The notes beneath the pieces are model-generated. The model did no database searches. It saw only the letters and a program-made list of their open reading frames with translations, and was not told the DNA's origin. The position numbers and the translations under genes were made by a program. A DNA stretch of 5,740 nucleotides from NCBI GenBank assembly GCA_030446945.1, contig JAUJMI010000252.1, positions 1 to 5,740 on the forward strand, in the 5' to 3' direction. Of this stretch, positions 1-5,118 are shown piece by piece. Position 1 is the first letter of the stretch. The number at the start of each line of letters is the position of its first letter. The stretch is from Longimicrobium sp. Its GTDB lineage: Bacteria > Gemmatimonadota > Gemmatimonadetes > Longimicrobiales > Longimicrobiaceae.

Positions 1-720
1 CCGGACGTGGCGCGCAGCAGCGGGGTGGTGAAGTGGGCGATGGTGCTGGGGCTGGTGGGGATCATCTACGCGGCGCTGGTGGCGGCGGTGCAGCCCAACG
101 CCAAGAAGCTGGTGGCGTACACCTCCGTGGCGCACCTGGGCTTCGTGATCCTGGGCGTGTTCGCCTTCAACGTGCAGGGGATGCAGGGGGCGCTCCTGGT
201 GATGATCGGGCACGGGCTCTCCACGCCGATGCTCTTCTTCCTGCTGGGGATGCTGTACGAGCGGCGCCATTCGTACGAGATCGCCGACTTCGGCGGGCTG
301 GCGGCGTCGCTCCCGGTCTTCTCCATCATGCTGGCGTTCGCGGCCATGACCACCATCGGGCTGCCGGGAACGAGCGGCTTCGTCAGCGAGTTCCTGGTGC
401 TGCTGGGCGCCTTCCGCAGCCAGCCGTGGGCCGCGCTGATCGGCGCCACCGGGGTGATCTTTGCGTCGTACTACATGCTGCCGATGGTGCAGAAGACCAT
501 CTTCAACGCGCTCGACCGGCCGGCCAACCGCCACGTGCCCGACCTGAACGGGCGCGAGCTGGCCATCCTCCTGCCGCTGGCGCTGCTGATCCTGTGGCTG
601 GGGGTGTACCCGAAGCCGTTCCTGGACCGCATGCAGCCTTCCGCCGAGCGCGTTCTGACGCAGGTGCGGGAGTCGCGGCTGCCGCAGGGCTTTGGCGCCC
701 CCGCCGCCGTCCAACCGTAG
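1..720 (+). CDS. nuoM: NADH-quinone oxidoreductase subunit M, C-terminal part (5' end outside window)
   Basis: This is one of the antiporter-like, proton-pumping membrane subunits of respiratory complex I. The open frame enters from the left edge with no start, and 239 residues are visible before the TAG at 718-720. Counting from the codon at base 1, the family landmarks are the segment around residues 32-47 (NAKKLVAYTSVAHLGF), the conserved membrane histidine in the HGLS motif at 71-74, and the GLPGTSGFVSEF block at 120-131. The glutamate at 130 in that block aligns with the essential terminal-channel Glu of E. coli NuoM. About five hydrophobic segments are visible, and a short hydrophilic tail follows residue 205. 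The canonical Glu and Lys residues of the N-terminal half lie upstream of the window. By comparison with the roughly 500-residue family length, a little over half the protein is missing. The stop is 15 nt before nuoN, so the two are almost certainly co-transcribed. The GTG at position 7 is an internal codon, not the real start. Confidence 0.96.
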   Translation, partial: PDVARSSGVVKWAMVLGLVGIIYAALVAAVQPNAKKLVAYTSVAHLGFVILGVFAFNVQGMQGALLVMIGHGLSTPMLFFLLGMLYERRHSYEIADFGGLAASLPVFSIMLAFAAMTTIGLPGTSGFVSEFLVLLGAFRSQPWAALIGATGVIFASYYMLPMVQKTIFNALDRPANRHVPDLNGRELAILLPLALLILWLGVYPKPFLDRMQPSAERVLTQVRESRLPQGFGAPAAVQP

Positions 721-735
721 GGGAGAACCGCTTTC

Positions 736-2313
736 ATGTTCGCTGACCTTTTCCGGTCGCTCGGGCGTCCGGACGTGCTGGACCTGGCCCGCCAGTCGCA
801 CTACTTCTGGGCGCTGCTCCCGGAGATCGTGCTGGCGCTGGGCGCCATGGGCGTGCTGATGGTGGACGTCTTCCAGAAGGGGAGCCGGTCGGAGGCGTCG
901 CGCCCCAACGTGGCCTGGCTCACGCTGGCGACGCTGCTGCTGGCGGCGGTGGCCAACCTGGCGCTGGTGGACGTGGCCGACCGCTCGGACGTGGGGATGG
1001 TGGCGACGGACAACTTCCGGATGATCACCAACTTCATCTACCTGGGGTCGGCGGCGCTCGCCATCTTTCTGTCCATGGGGTACCTGGACCGGCGCGGGAT
1101 CAACCGCGGCGAGTTCCACGTGCTGGTGCTGTTCGCCACGCTGGGGATGATGCTGATGGGCGGGGCGCGCGACCTGATGCTCCTCTTCGTGGGGCTGGAG
1201 GTGATGTCGGTGGCCATCTACGTCCTGGTGGGCTTCGACCGGCTGGACCCGCGCTCGTCCGAGGGGTCGCTCAAGTACTTCCTGCTCGGCGCCTTCTCCA
1301 GCGCCTTCTTTCTGTACGGCCTGGCGCTGGTTTGGGGGACGGTGGGGACCACCAACCTGCGCGGGATCTCGCAGGCGGTGATCGGCGGGGCGGCGCCCTT
1401 TGGCGGGATCTTTCTGGCGGGGATGGCGCTGACCATGGTGGGCTTCGCCTTCAAGGTGGCCGCCATGCCCTTCCACATGTGGACGCCGGACGCGTACGAC
1501 GGCGCGCCCACGCCGGTGACGGCGCTGATGTCCACCGGGGTCAAGGCGGCGGCGTTCGCGGCCTTCATCCGCATGTTCGTGATCGGCTTCGGCGGCGCGA
1601 CGGACGTGTGGCGCACGCCGGTGTTCTGGCTGGCGGTGATCACCATGTTCGGCGCCAACCTGATCGCCCTCACCGAGGGGAGCGTCAAGCGGATGCTCGC
1701 CTACTCGTCGATCGCGCACGCCGGCTACCTGCTGGTGGCGCTGCTGTCGGCCACACGCGAGGGGGTGGCGGCCTTCCTGTTCTACCTGGTCGTCTACACC
1801 ATCATGACGGTGGGGGCGTTCGGCATCGTGATCGCCAACTCGCGCGAGAGCGGCGAGGAGCGGGTGGCGCTGGAGGACTGGGCGGGGTTCGCCGCGCAGA
1901 AGCCGCTGATGGCGGGGCTTTTCTCCATCTTCCTCCTCTCGCTGGCGGGCTTTCCGCTCACCGCGGGTTTCCTGGGGAAGCTGTACATCCTGCGCGCGGC
2001 GGTGGAGGCGGGGCTCGCGCCGGTGGCGGTGCTCCTGGTGCTGGCGTCGCTGATCTCGTACTTCTATTACCTGCGCGTGATCGTGGTGATGTATATGCGC
2101 CCCGCGCGCTCCACGGACGACCACCGCCACGCCTGGCTCCCCGGCCCGACCCGCTGGGCGGTGACGGCGGCCGGGGTGGCGGTGATCCTCCTCTTCTTCC
2201 TCGGCTCGAAGCCCATGGGATGGGCGCTGAGGGGGGCCGGTTCGCTGTGGAACCCGGTGCCCGGCGCGGCCGCCGCCGAGGTGCAGCCGGGGACGCAGAC
2301 GTCGTTGCGGTAA
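736..2313 (+). CDS. nuoN: NADH-quinone oxidoreductase subunit N
   Basis: This 525-residue integral membrane protein is the third antiporter-like subunit of complex I and couples quinone reduction to proton translocation. The ATG at 736 is preceded by GGGAGAA at 721-727, directly after the nuoM stop. The sequence is hydrophobic throughout, as expected for a protein with about 14 membrane helices. All the proton-channel residues I can place are present. E154 lies in GLEVMS; K240 in the FKVAAMPFHMWTPDAYDGAP block; K270 (30 residues on, the same spacing as K217/K247 in E. coli NuoN) in STGVKAAAF; and K415 in PLTAGFLGKLYIL, matching the terminal-channel Lys. The motif EGSLKYFLLGAFSSAFFLYG (176-195) is a family hallmark. 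The C-terminal 25 residues form a poorly conserved hydrophilic tail, so the protein is slightly longer than the usual 480-500. The sequence looks intact and functional, and it is probably the last gene of the nuo operon because a terminator-like hairpin follows. Confidence 0.97.
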   Translation: MFADLFRSLGRPDVLDLARQSHYFWALLPEIVLALGAMGVLMVDVFQKGSRSEASRPNVAWLTLATLLLAAVANLALVDVADRSDVGMVATDNFRMITNFIYLGSAALAIFLSMGYLDRRGINRGEFHVLVLFATLGMMLMGGARDLMLLFVGLEVMSVAIYVLVGFDRLDPRSSEGSLKYFLLGAFSSAFFLYGLALVWGTVGTTNLRGISQAVIGGAAPFGGIFLAGMALTMVGFAFKVAAMPFHMWTPDAYDGAPTPVTALMSTGVKAAAFAAFIRMFVIGFGGATDVWRTPVFWLAVITMFGANLIALTEGSVKRMLAYSSIAHAGYLLVALLSATREGVAAFLFYLVVYTIMTVGAFGIVIANSRESGEERVALEDWAGFAAQKPLMAGLFSIFLLSLAGFPLTAGFLGKLYILRAAVEAGLAPVAVLLVLASLISYFYYLRVIVVMYMRPARSTDDHRHAWLPGPTRWAVTAAGVAVILLFFLGSKPMGWALRGAGSLWNPVPGAAAAEVQPGTQTSLR

Positions 2314-2342
2314 ACGGATTCAGCGAGGTTCGGAACGGGGTT

Positions 2343-2370
2343 GGAGGCCCGGCGTGAGCGCCGGGCCTCC
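2343..2370 (+). terminator. Terminator-like hairpin after nuoN
   Basis: A perfect 12-bp inverted repeat, GGAGGCCCGGCG (2343-2354) and CGCCGGGCCTCC (2359-2370), encloses a TGAG loop. It begins 30 nt after the nuoN stop, and the downstream sequence is TGTTTG, a short and interrupted T-tract. The stem is very stable and well placed to end the nuo transcript or protect its 3' end. The weak T-tract makes efficient intrinsic termination uncertain. The right arm ends only 8 nt before the ribosome binding site of the next gene, so the hairpin also sits in the leader of any read-through mRNA. Confidence 0.72.
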
Positions 2371-2378
2371 TGTTTGCA

Positions 2379-2386
2379 AGGGGAAG
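2379..2386 (+). promoter_or_regulatory. Ribosome binding site deciding the hydrolase start
   Basis: The purine tract AAGGGGAA lies 6 nt before the ATG at 2393. An alternative in-frame GTG at 2354 sits inside the terminator hairpin and has no separate Shine-Dalgarno sequence, so the ATG is preferred. Confidence 0.65.
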
Positions 2387-2392
2387 ATAGAC

Positions 2393-3490
2393 ATGGCGGA
2401 TCGCGACGAGAACCAAGAGAAAGCGCGCCGAGAACGGCGGCGGGAGCGTGGCCTGGAGGCGGCGGGGGGCGAGAAGCCCTCGCGCGGCCGGCTGGGCCAG
2501 GCAGGGCGTGCCGCGGGGCTGACCGCGGCGGCGGCGCTGGCGGCGTACGGCGTCTTCCTGGTGGGCGCGGGAAGGTCGCGGCAGCGCCCCGTGACCGAGC
2601 TCCCCAACGCACTGGGGATGCGGCTGGAGTACGTGCCCTGGGGCGATGTGCACTACGCCTTCTATGGGCGCGAGGGGGAGGGGAGGCCGCTGGTCTTCGT
2701 GCACTCCATCAACGCGGTCGCCTCGGCCCACGAGATGCGCCCCCTGGTGCGCGCGCTGGCCCGCGGCGACCGGCCGATCTTCGCGCTGGAGTGGGTGGGC
2801 TTCGGCCACAGCGACCGGCCGGAGATCATGTACACGCCGGAGGTGCTGGAGGACCAGCTGGAGCACTTCCTGGAGCGCGTGGTGCGCCCCGCCGGCGGCG
2901 CGGACGTGATCGGCCTCTCGCTCGGCGCCACCTACGCCGCCGAGGTGGCCCGCCGCCGCCCGGACCTGGTGCGGTCGCTCGTCGCCCTGGAGCCCGCCGG
3001 GCTGGGCGACGACCCGGCGGAGGTGGGGCGGCTCCGGTCCAAGCTGGCCTTCATGCTCCCCGGCGTGCAGCGCGCCCTCTACGAGCGCCTCACCACGCCG
3101 GAGCGCATCTTCGAGTTCGCGCGCGACCAGCTCTTCACCCCCGACTTCGGGGTGCCGGACGAGTTCGTGGAGTACGCGGTGGAGACGGCGCGGGTGGAGG
3201 GCGCCGCCCGGCCTCTGGACGACGTGGTGAACGGCCGCCTCTTCGTAAAGGAGGCGACGGAGACGTACCTGCGCCTGCGCCAACCTATCCTGGTGGTGCA
3301 CGGCACGGCCGAGAGCCGCCGGGCGGTGCAGATGAAGCGCCTGCCGGAGCTGGAGGAGCGCCCCAACGTGACGGTGGTCGGGCTGCCCACGGGGCCGCTC
3401 CCGCACTGGGAGCGCGCCGCCGAGGTGGCCGAGCGCGTCCGCCGCTTCTACGTGGAGCGGCTGGGCGACGCGGAGCCGGCCCAGGCCTGA
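2393..3490 (+). CDS. Alpha/beta-fold hydrolase, probably membrane-anchored
   Basis: The 365-residue protein belongs to the alpha/beta hydrolase superfamily; its substrate cannot be read from the sequence. Residues 1-40 are highly charged (ARRERRRERG near 11-20). A hydrophobic, alanine-rich segment at about 41-60 could be a single membrane anchor or uncleaved signal, and the catalytic domain follows from about residue 80. Its landmarks are the first strand with VFVHS (101-105), EWVGFGHSDRP (133-143), the nucleophile elbow GLSLG at 174-178 with Ser176 as predicted nucleophile, the strand ending VVHGTAES (301-308), and the C-terminal LPHWERAAEVAERVRRFY (336-353) with His338 as predicted catalytic histidine. 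Two positions are unusual. The oxyanion HG motif reads HS (104-105), and the position that usually holds the acid after the late strand appears to be Glu307 rather than Asp. The small lipoprotein gene starts 31 nt later, so the pair is probably co-transcribed. No clear promoter is visible upstream, so expression may come from nuo read-through or from a promoter inside nuoN. Esterase, lipase or haloperoxidase-like activities are all possible. Confidence 0.88.
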   Translation: MADRDENQEKARRERRRERGLEAAGGEKPSRGRLGQAGRAAGLTAAAALAAYGVFLVGAGRSRQRPVTELPNALGMRLEYVPWGDVHYAFYGREGEGRPLVFVHSINAVASAHEMRPLVRALARGDRPIFALEWVGFGHSDRPEIMYTPEVLEDQLEHFLERVVRPAGGADVIGLSLGATYAAEVARRRPDLVRSLVALEPAGLGDDPAEVGRLRSKLAFMLPGVQRALYERLTTPERIFEFARDQLFTPDFGVPDEFVEYAVETARVEGAARPLDDVVNGRLFVKEATETYLRLRQPILVVHGTAESRRAVQMKRLPELEERPNVTVVGLPTGPLPHWERAAEVAERVRRFYVERLGDAEPAQA

Positions 3491-3509
3491 GAGCGGCACA
3501 ACCTGTCCC

Positions 3510-3515
3510 AAGGAG
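3510..3515 (+). promoter_or_regulatory. Ribosome binding site of the lipoprotein gene
   Basis: AAGGAG at 3510-3515 precedes three consecutive in-frame start codons: GTG 3519, ATG 3522 and ATG 3525. The gaps from the site are 3, 6 and 9 nt. The GTG is too close, so ATG 3522 or 3525 is the likely start. Confidence 0.65.
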
Positions 3516-3521
3516 CTCGTG

Positions 3522-3893
3522 ATGATGTTTTTCCGTGCCGCCCTCGCGGGGGCCCTGCTGCTCTCCGCCATCGCGTGCGGAGGGAGCGGCGAGGACGACG
3601 AGGCGAACGCGCCCGCCGCCGCGATCGACACCACCAACACCGATCTGCTGGACGGCTCGTCGACGCAGCAGGTGCAGGCGAACGCCGAAGCCATCTCTCC
3701 GGAGGAGGCGGCGCGGCGTGGGCTGGTGGACACCACGATCCACCTGGAGAACCTGTCCAGCTCGGACAGCACTCCGCCGGGCGCCACTTTCCCCGGCGCA
3801 CCCAACCCCGGCGCGCAGACGGCCACCCGCAGCGACACGATGCCGCCGCTGCCGGAGACCAACCCGAACGCGCGGCCACCCGGGCGGCCGTAA
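3522..3893 (+). CDS. Small secreted lipoprotein, function unknown
   Basis: I do not recognise a family. From ATG 3522 the product is 123 residues; starting at 3525 removes one Met. The N-terminus MMFFRAALAGALLLSAIAC has a positive charge at Arg5, a hydrophobic core and a plausible lipobox (AIA before Cys19). This predicts cleavage by signal peptidase II, lipidation at Cys19 and attachment to a membrane outside the cytoplasm. The -3 residue is Ala rather than Leu, which slightly weakens the call. The mature part begins with a flexible acidic GGSGEDDE stretch. It continues with a Thr/Ser/Asn-rich segment, a short charged segment (about 58-79, ISPEEAARRGLVDTTIHLEN) that may be structured, and a Pro/Gly/Asn-rich tail ending in RPPGRP. 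It looks largely disordered, with no catalytic motif. It follows the hydrolase by 31 nt in the same direction and may share its transcript, but a functional link is only suggested by position. Confidence 0.74.
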   Translation: MMFFRAALAGALLLSAIACGGSGEDDEANAPAAAIDTTNTDLLDGSSTQQVQANAEAISPEEAARRGLVDTTIHLENLSSSDSTPPGATFPGAPNPGAQTATRSDTMPPLPETNPNARPPGRP

Positions 3894-3904
3894 GCGACTG
3901 CCGG

Positions 3905-3961
3905 GCTCACGCGGAGACGCGGAGAAAACCGCAACCGCGGGGCTCACACAGAGGCACAGAG
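3905..3961. repeat. Two copies of a degenerate 20-bp repeat, each with internal 8-bp tandem units
   Basis: Copy one (3905-3924) begins GCTCAC and contains ACGCGGAG twice in tandem (3909-3916, 3917-3924). Copy two (3942-3961) also begins GCTCAC and contains CACAGAGG twice in tandem (3947-3954, 3955-3962). The two copies agree at 15 of 20 positions, and all five differences are A/G transitions. I infer a dispersed intergenic element family of the kind common in some high-GC environmental genomes. The copy number in this genome cannot be judged from one window. Confidence 0.75.
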
Positions 3962-3995
3962 GGAGGCGTGGAGGGGATCTCCGCGCCTCTCTGTG
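3955..3995 (+). terminator. Strong imperfect hairpin downstream of the lipoprotein gene
   Basis: CACAGAG-GG-AGGCG-T-GGAG (3955-3973) pairs with CTCC-G-CGCCT-CTCTGTG (3979-3995) around a GGGAT loop. In RNA this gives 17 pairs including one G-U, with a 2-nt bulge. It starts 62 nt after the lipoprotein stop and is followed by TTCTG. It could terminate or protect the 3' end of the hydrolase/lipoprotein transcript. It is also an integral part of the intergenic repeat, so a regulatory role is not certain. The following T-tract is weak. Confidence 0.5.
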
Positions 3996-4024
3996 TTCTG
4001 AGCCGCATCGCCGGGGGCACCGGG

Positions 4025-4066
4025 GGCTGAAGCCTCCGGCTGGAGCTACGGGAAGGCGGCTGAAGC
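4025..4066. repeat. 9-bp direct repeat GGCTGAAGC, two copies
   Basis: GGCTGAAGC occurs at 4025-4033 and 4058-4066 within a GC-rich segment that also contains CCGGGGGC twice (4011-4018, 4020-4027). The style resembles short dispersed intergenic repeats, and no function is evident. Confidence 0.5.
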
Positions 4067-4093
4067 GGCTCGAGGAACGCGGCATTGGCCCTG

Positions 4094-4111
4094 AGTCCGC
4101 CCGGGCGGACT
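4094..4111. promoter_or_regulatory. Perfect 18-bp palindrome upstream of etfB
   Basis: AGTCCGCCCGGGCGGACT is its own reverse complement. As RNA it would form a 7-bp stem with a CCGG loop followed by TTGTGCTGTTGTTG, so it could be a weak terminator. As DNA it is a symmetric site of the kind bound by dimeric regulators, ending 58 nt before the candidate -35 element. The sequence alone does not decide between these. A chance palindrome in GC-rich DNA is less likely at 18 bp but cannot be excluded. Confidence 0.5.
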
Positions 4112-4169
4112 TTGTGCTGTTGTTGCCGCGAACTCACTCGCCCCGGAACCACAGGATCCGGGTGGAGCC

Positions 4170-4198
4170 TTGCCGGTCGGGGGCGGCCCGGCTATTCT
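4170..4198 (+). promoter_or_regulatory. Candidate sigma70-type promoter for etfBA
   Basis: TTGCCG (4170-4175) and TATTCT (4193-4198) are separated by 17 nt, the optimal spacer. Each matches four of six consensus bases. Transcription would start near 4205, leaving a leader of about 60 nt before the etfB GTG. TATTCT is a rare AT-rich island in this GC-rich region, which supports the call, but no start site is demonstrated. Confidence 0.42.
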
Positions 4199-4249
4199 GC
4201 CCGGCTTCGGAGCCGCGGGGCGGCGGCCGAAACGATCACCAGACGCTTG

Positions 4250-4256
4250 AAGGAGA
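4250..4256 (+). promoter_or_regulatory. Ribosome binding site deciding the etfB GTG start
   Basis: AAGGAGA lies 7 nt before GTG 4264. An ATG at 4256 is in another frame and runs into a stop after three codons, so the GTG, which gives the family-typical N-terminus, is the start. Confidence 0.8.
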
Positions 4257-4263
4257 TGCGCGC

Positions 4264-5013
4264 GTGAAGAGCATCGTGTGCGTGAAGCGCGTCCCGGACA
4301 CCGAGGCGCGCCTTCGCATTGCGGGCGACGGGGGGACCGTCGACCCTGCGGGAATGAAGTTCGTGCTTAACCCGTACGACGAGTTCGCCGTGGAAGCCGC
4401 CCTGAAGCACAAGGAGGGAGCGGGCTCCGGCGAAGTGACGGTGATGACGGTGGGTGGCTCCGAATCGGCCGAGACGCTGCGCACCGCGCTGGCGATGGGG
4501 GCCGACAACGCCGTACTCCTCAGGGCGGCCGGCGGCCTCGAGGGGCTGGCCGTGGCCCGCGCCCTGGCGGACGAGGTGAAGGGGCGCGAGTACGACCTCC
4601 TCCTCTTCGGCCTGCGCGCCGTGGACGACGACCTCCAGGCCGTCGGCCCCATGACCGCCGAGCTCCTGGGCATACCTGTGACCAGCGCCGTCACCCAGTT
4701 CGAGGTGCAGGACGGGAAGGTGGTGGCGCAGCGGGAGATCGAGGGCGGCACCGAGGTGGTGGAGCTGCGCATGCCGTGCGCGCTCACCCTCACCAAGGGT
4801 GCCTACGAGCCGCGCTACGCATCGCTCAAGGGGATCATGGCGGCCAAGAAAAAGCCGCTGGAGGAGAAGCCCGCTGTCTCCGGCGACAACGCCGTCGCCG
4901 CGCAGCAGCTCTCCTACCCGGCGGAGCGCAAGGCCGGCCGCATCGTGGGCCAGGGCGCCGACGCCGTGCCCGAGCTGATGCGGCTGCTTCGCGAAGAGGC
5001 CAAGGTACTGTAG
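4264..5013 (+). CDS. etfB: Electron transfer flavoprotein, beta subunit
   Basis: The 249-residue product matches the usual length of EtfB (about 250). With EtfA it forms a soluble cytoplasmic heterodimer that accepts electrons from acyl-CoA and related dehydrogenases and normally passes them to ETF:quinone oxidoreductase. Visible family landmarks are the N-terminal KSIVCVKRVPDTEARLRI (2-19), NPYDEFAVEAAL (36-47), ALAMGADNAVLL (75-86), the nucleotide-binding region FGLRAVDDDLQAVGPMTAEL (115-134) and the C-terminal signature YEPRYASLKGIMAAKKKPL (181-199). The start is GTG, which is translated as Met. The sequence looks intact. Whether its nucleotide is structural AMP, as in the classical group, or a second FAD, as in bifurcating ETFs, cannot be settled by eye. 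No fixA/fixC/fixX-like partner is visible in the window, which fits the classical role. The gene precedes etfA by 105 bp, an unusually long gap for this pair, and it is filled with heptad repeats. Confidence 0.96.
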   Translation: MKSIVCVKRVPDTEARLRIAGDGGTVDPAGMKFVLNPYDEFAVEAALKHKEGAGSGEVTVMTVGGSESAETLRTALAMGADNAVLLRAAGGLEGLAVARALADEVKGREYDLLLFGLRAVDDDLQAVGPMTAELLGIPVTSAVTQFEVQDGKVVAQREIEGGTEVVELRMPCALTLTKGAYEPRYASLKGIMAAKKKPLEEKPAVSGDNAVAAQQLSYPAERKAGRIVGQGADAVPELMRLLREEAKVL

Positions 5014-5079
5014 AGGGATTAGGGATTAGGGATTAGGGATTAGGAACTGCACGTTTTTCCCTATTCCCTATTCCCTATT
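5014..5079. repeat. Heptanucleotide repeat array (AGGGATT x4 facing CCCTATT x3) between etfB and etfA
   Basis: Four exact tandem copies of AGGGATT (5014-5041) plus a partial AGGA begin directly after the etfB stop codon. After a short unique spacer (about 5046-5058), three copies of CCCTATT (5059-5079) follow. The arms can pair imperfectly, six of each seven bases matching because TTAGGGA faces ATAGGGA on the opposite strand. The T-run at 5054-5058 is on the loop side of the hairpin rather than after it, so this is not a standard terminator. The left arm contains four GGG runs with 4-nt ATTA loops, a canonical G-quadruplex motif. Comparable heptameric short tandem repeats are known from cyanobacteria and other bacteria. 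Confidence 0.88.
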
Positions 5080-5118
5080 GCCTGCCGTTCTGAACTTCAC
5101 TGCGGAGACGAGCCACAC

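Larger units (their letters stand above)
3894..4263. other. 370-bp gene-free stretch between the lipoprotein gene and etfB
   Basis: I see no convincing gene here on either strand. The frame of etfB stays open across it, but this is a GC-rich frame without family similarity. From left to right the stretch holds a degenerate repeat pair with a strong hairpin (3905-3995), a GC-rich stretch with a 9-nt direct repeat (4025-4066), a perfect 18-bp palindrome (4094-4111), a candidate promoter (4170-4198) and the etfB ribosome binding site (4250-4256). Confidence 0.7.

Noticed and set aside
1332..2357. A 341-codon + strand frame inside nuoN
   Set aside because: It is a Gly/Arg/Ala-rich out-of-frame shadow of nuoN without motifs; NuoN itself is intact.
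2354..2392. GTG 2354 as the hydrolase start
   Set aside because: The codon lies within the terminator hairpin and lacks its own ribosome binding site. It would add 13 residues with no family support.
1958..3934. A 658-codon open frame on the - strand across the end of nuoN, the hydrolase and the lipoprotein gene
   Set aside because: Its translation is rich in Arg, Ala, Pro and His with no recognisable motif. It is the antisense shadow of GC-rich genes whose + strand products have clear family features.
3905..3995. An insertion sequence remnant
   Set aside because: No transposase frame, terminal inverted repeats or target duplication are visible; the block is short and better described as an intergenic repeat with a hairpin.
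3535..4263. An upstream extension of the etfB frame that would give a 492-residue fusion
   Set aside because: The extension is Arg/Pro-rich, overlaps the lipoprotein gene in another frame and has no EtfB similarity. The GTG at 4264 has a good ribosome binding site and gives the normal EtfB N-terminus and length.
5014..5082. A CRISPR array or telomere-type repeat
   Set aside because: The units are 7 bp and directly tandem with no spacers, so this is not CRISPR. TTAGGG-like similarity is superficial: the period is seven, and the array is short and internal between two genes.
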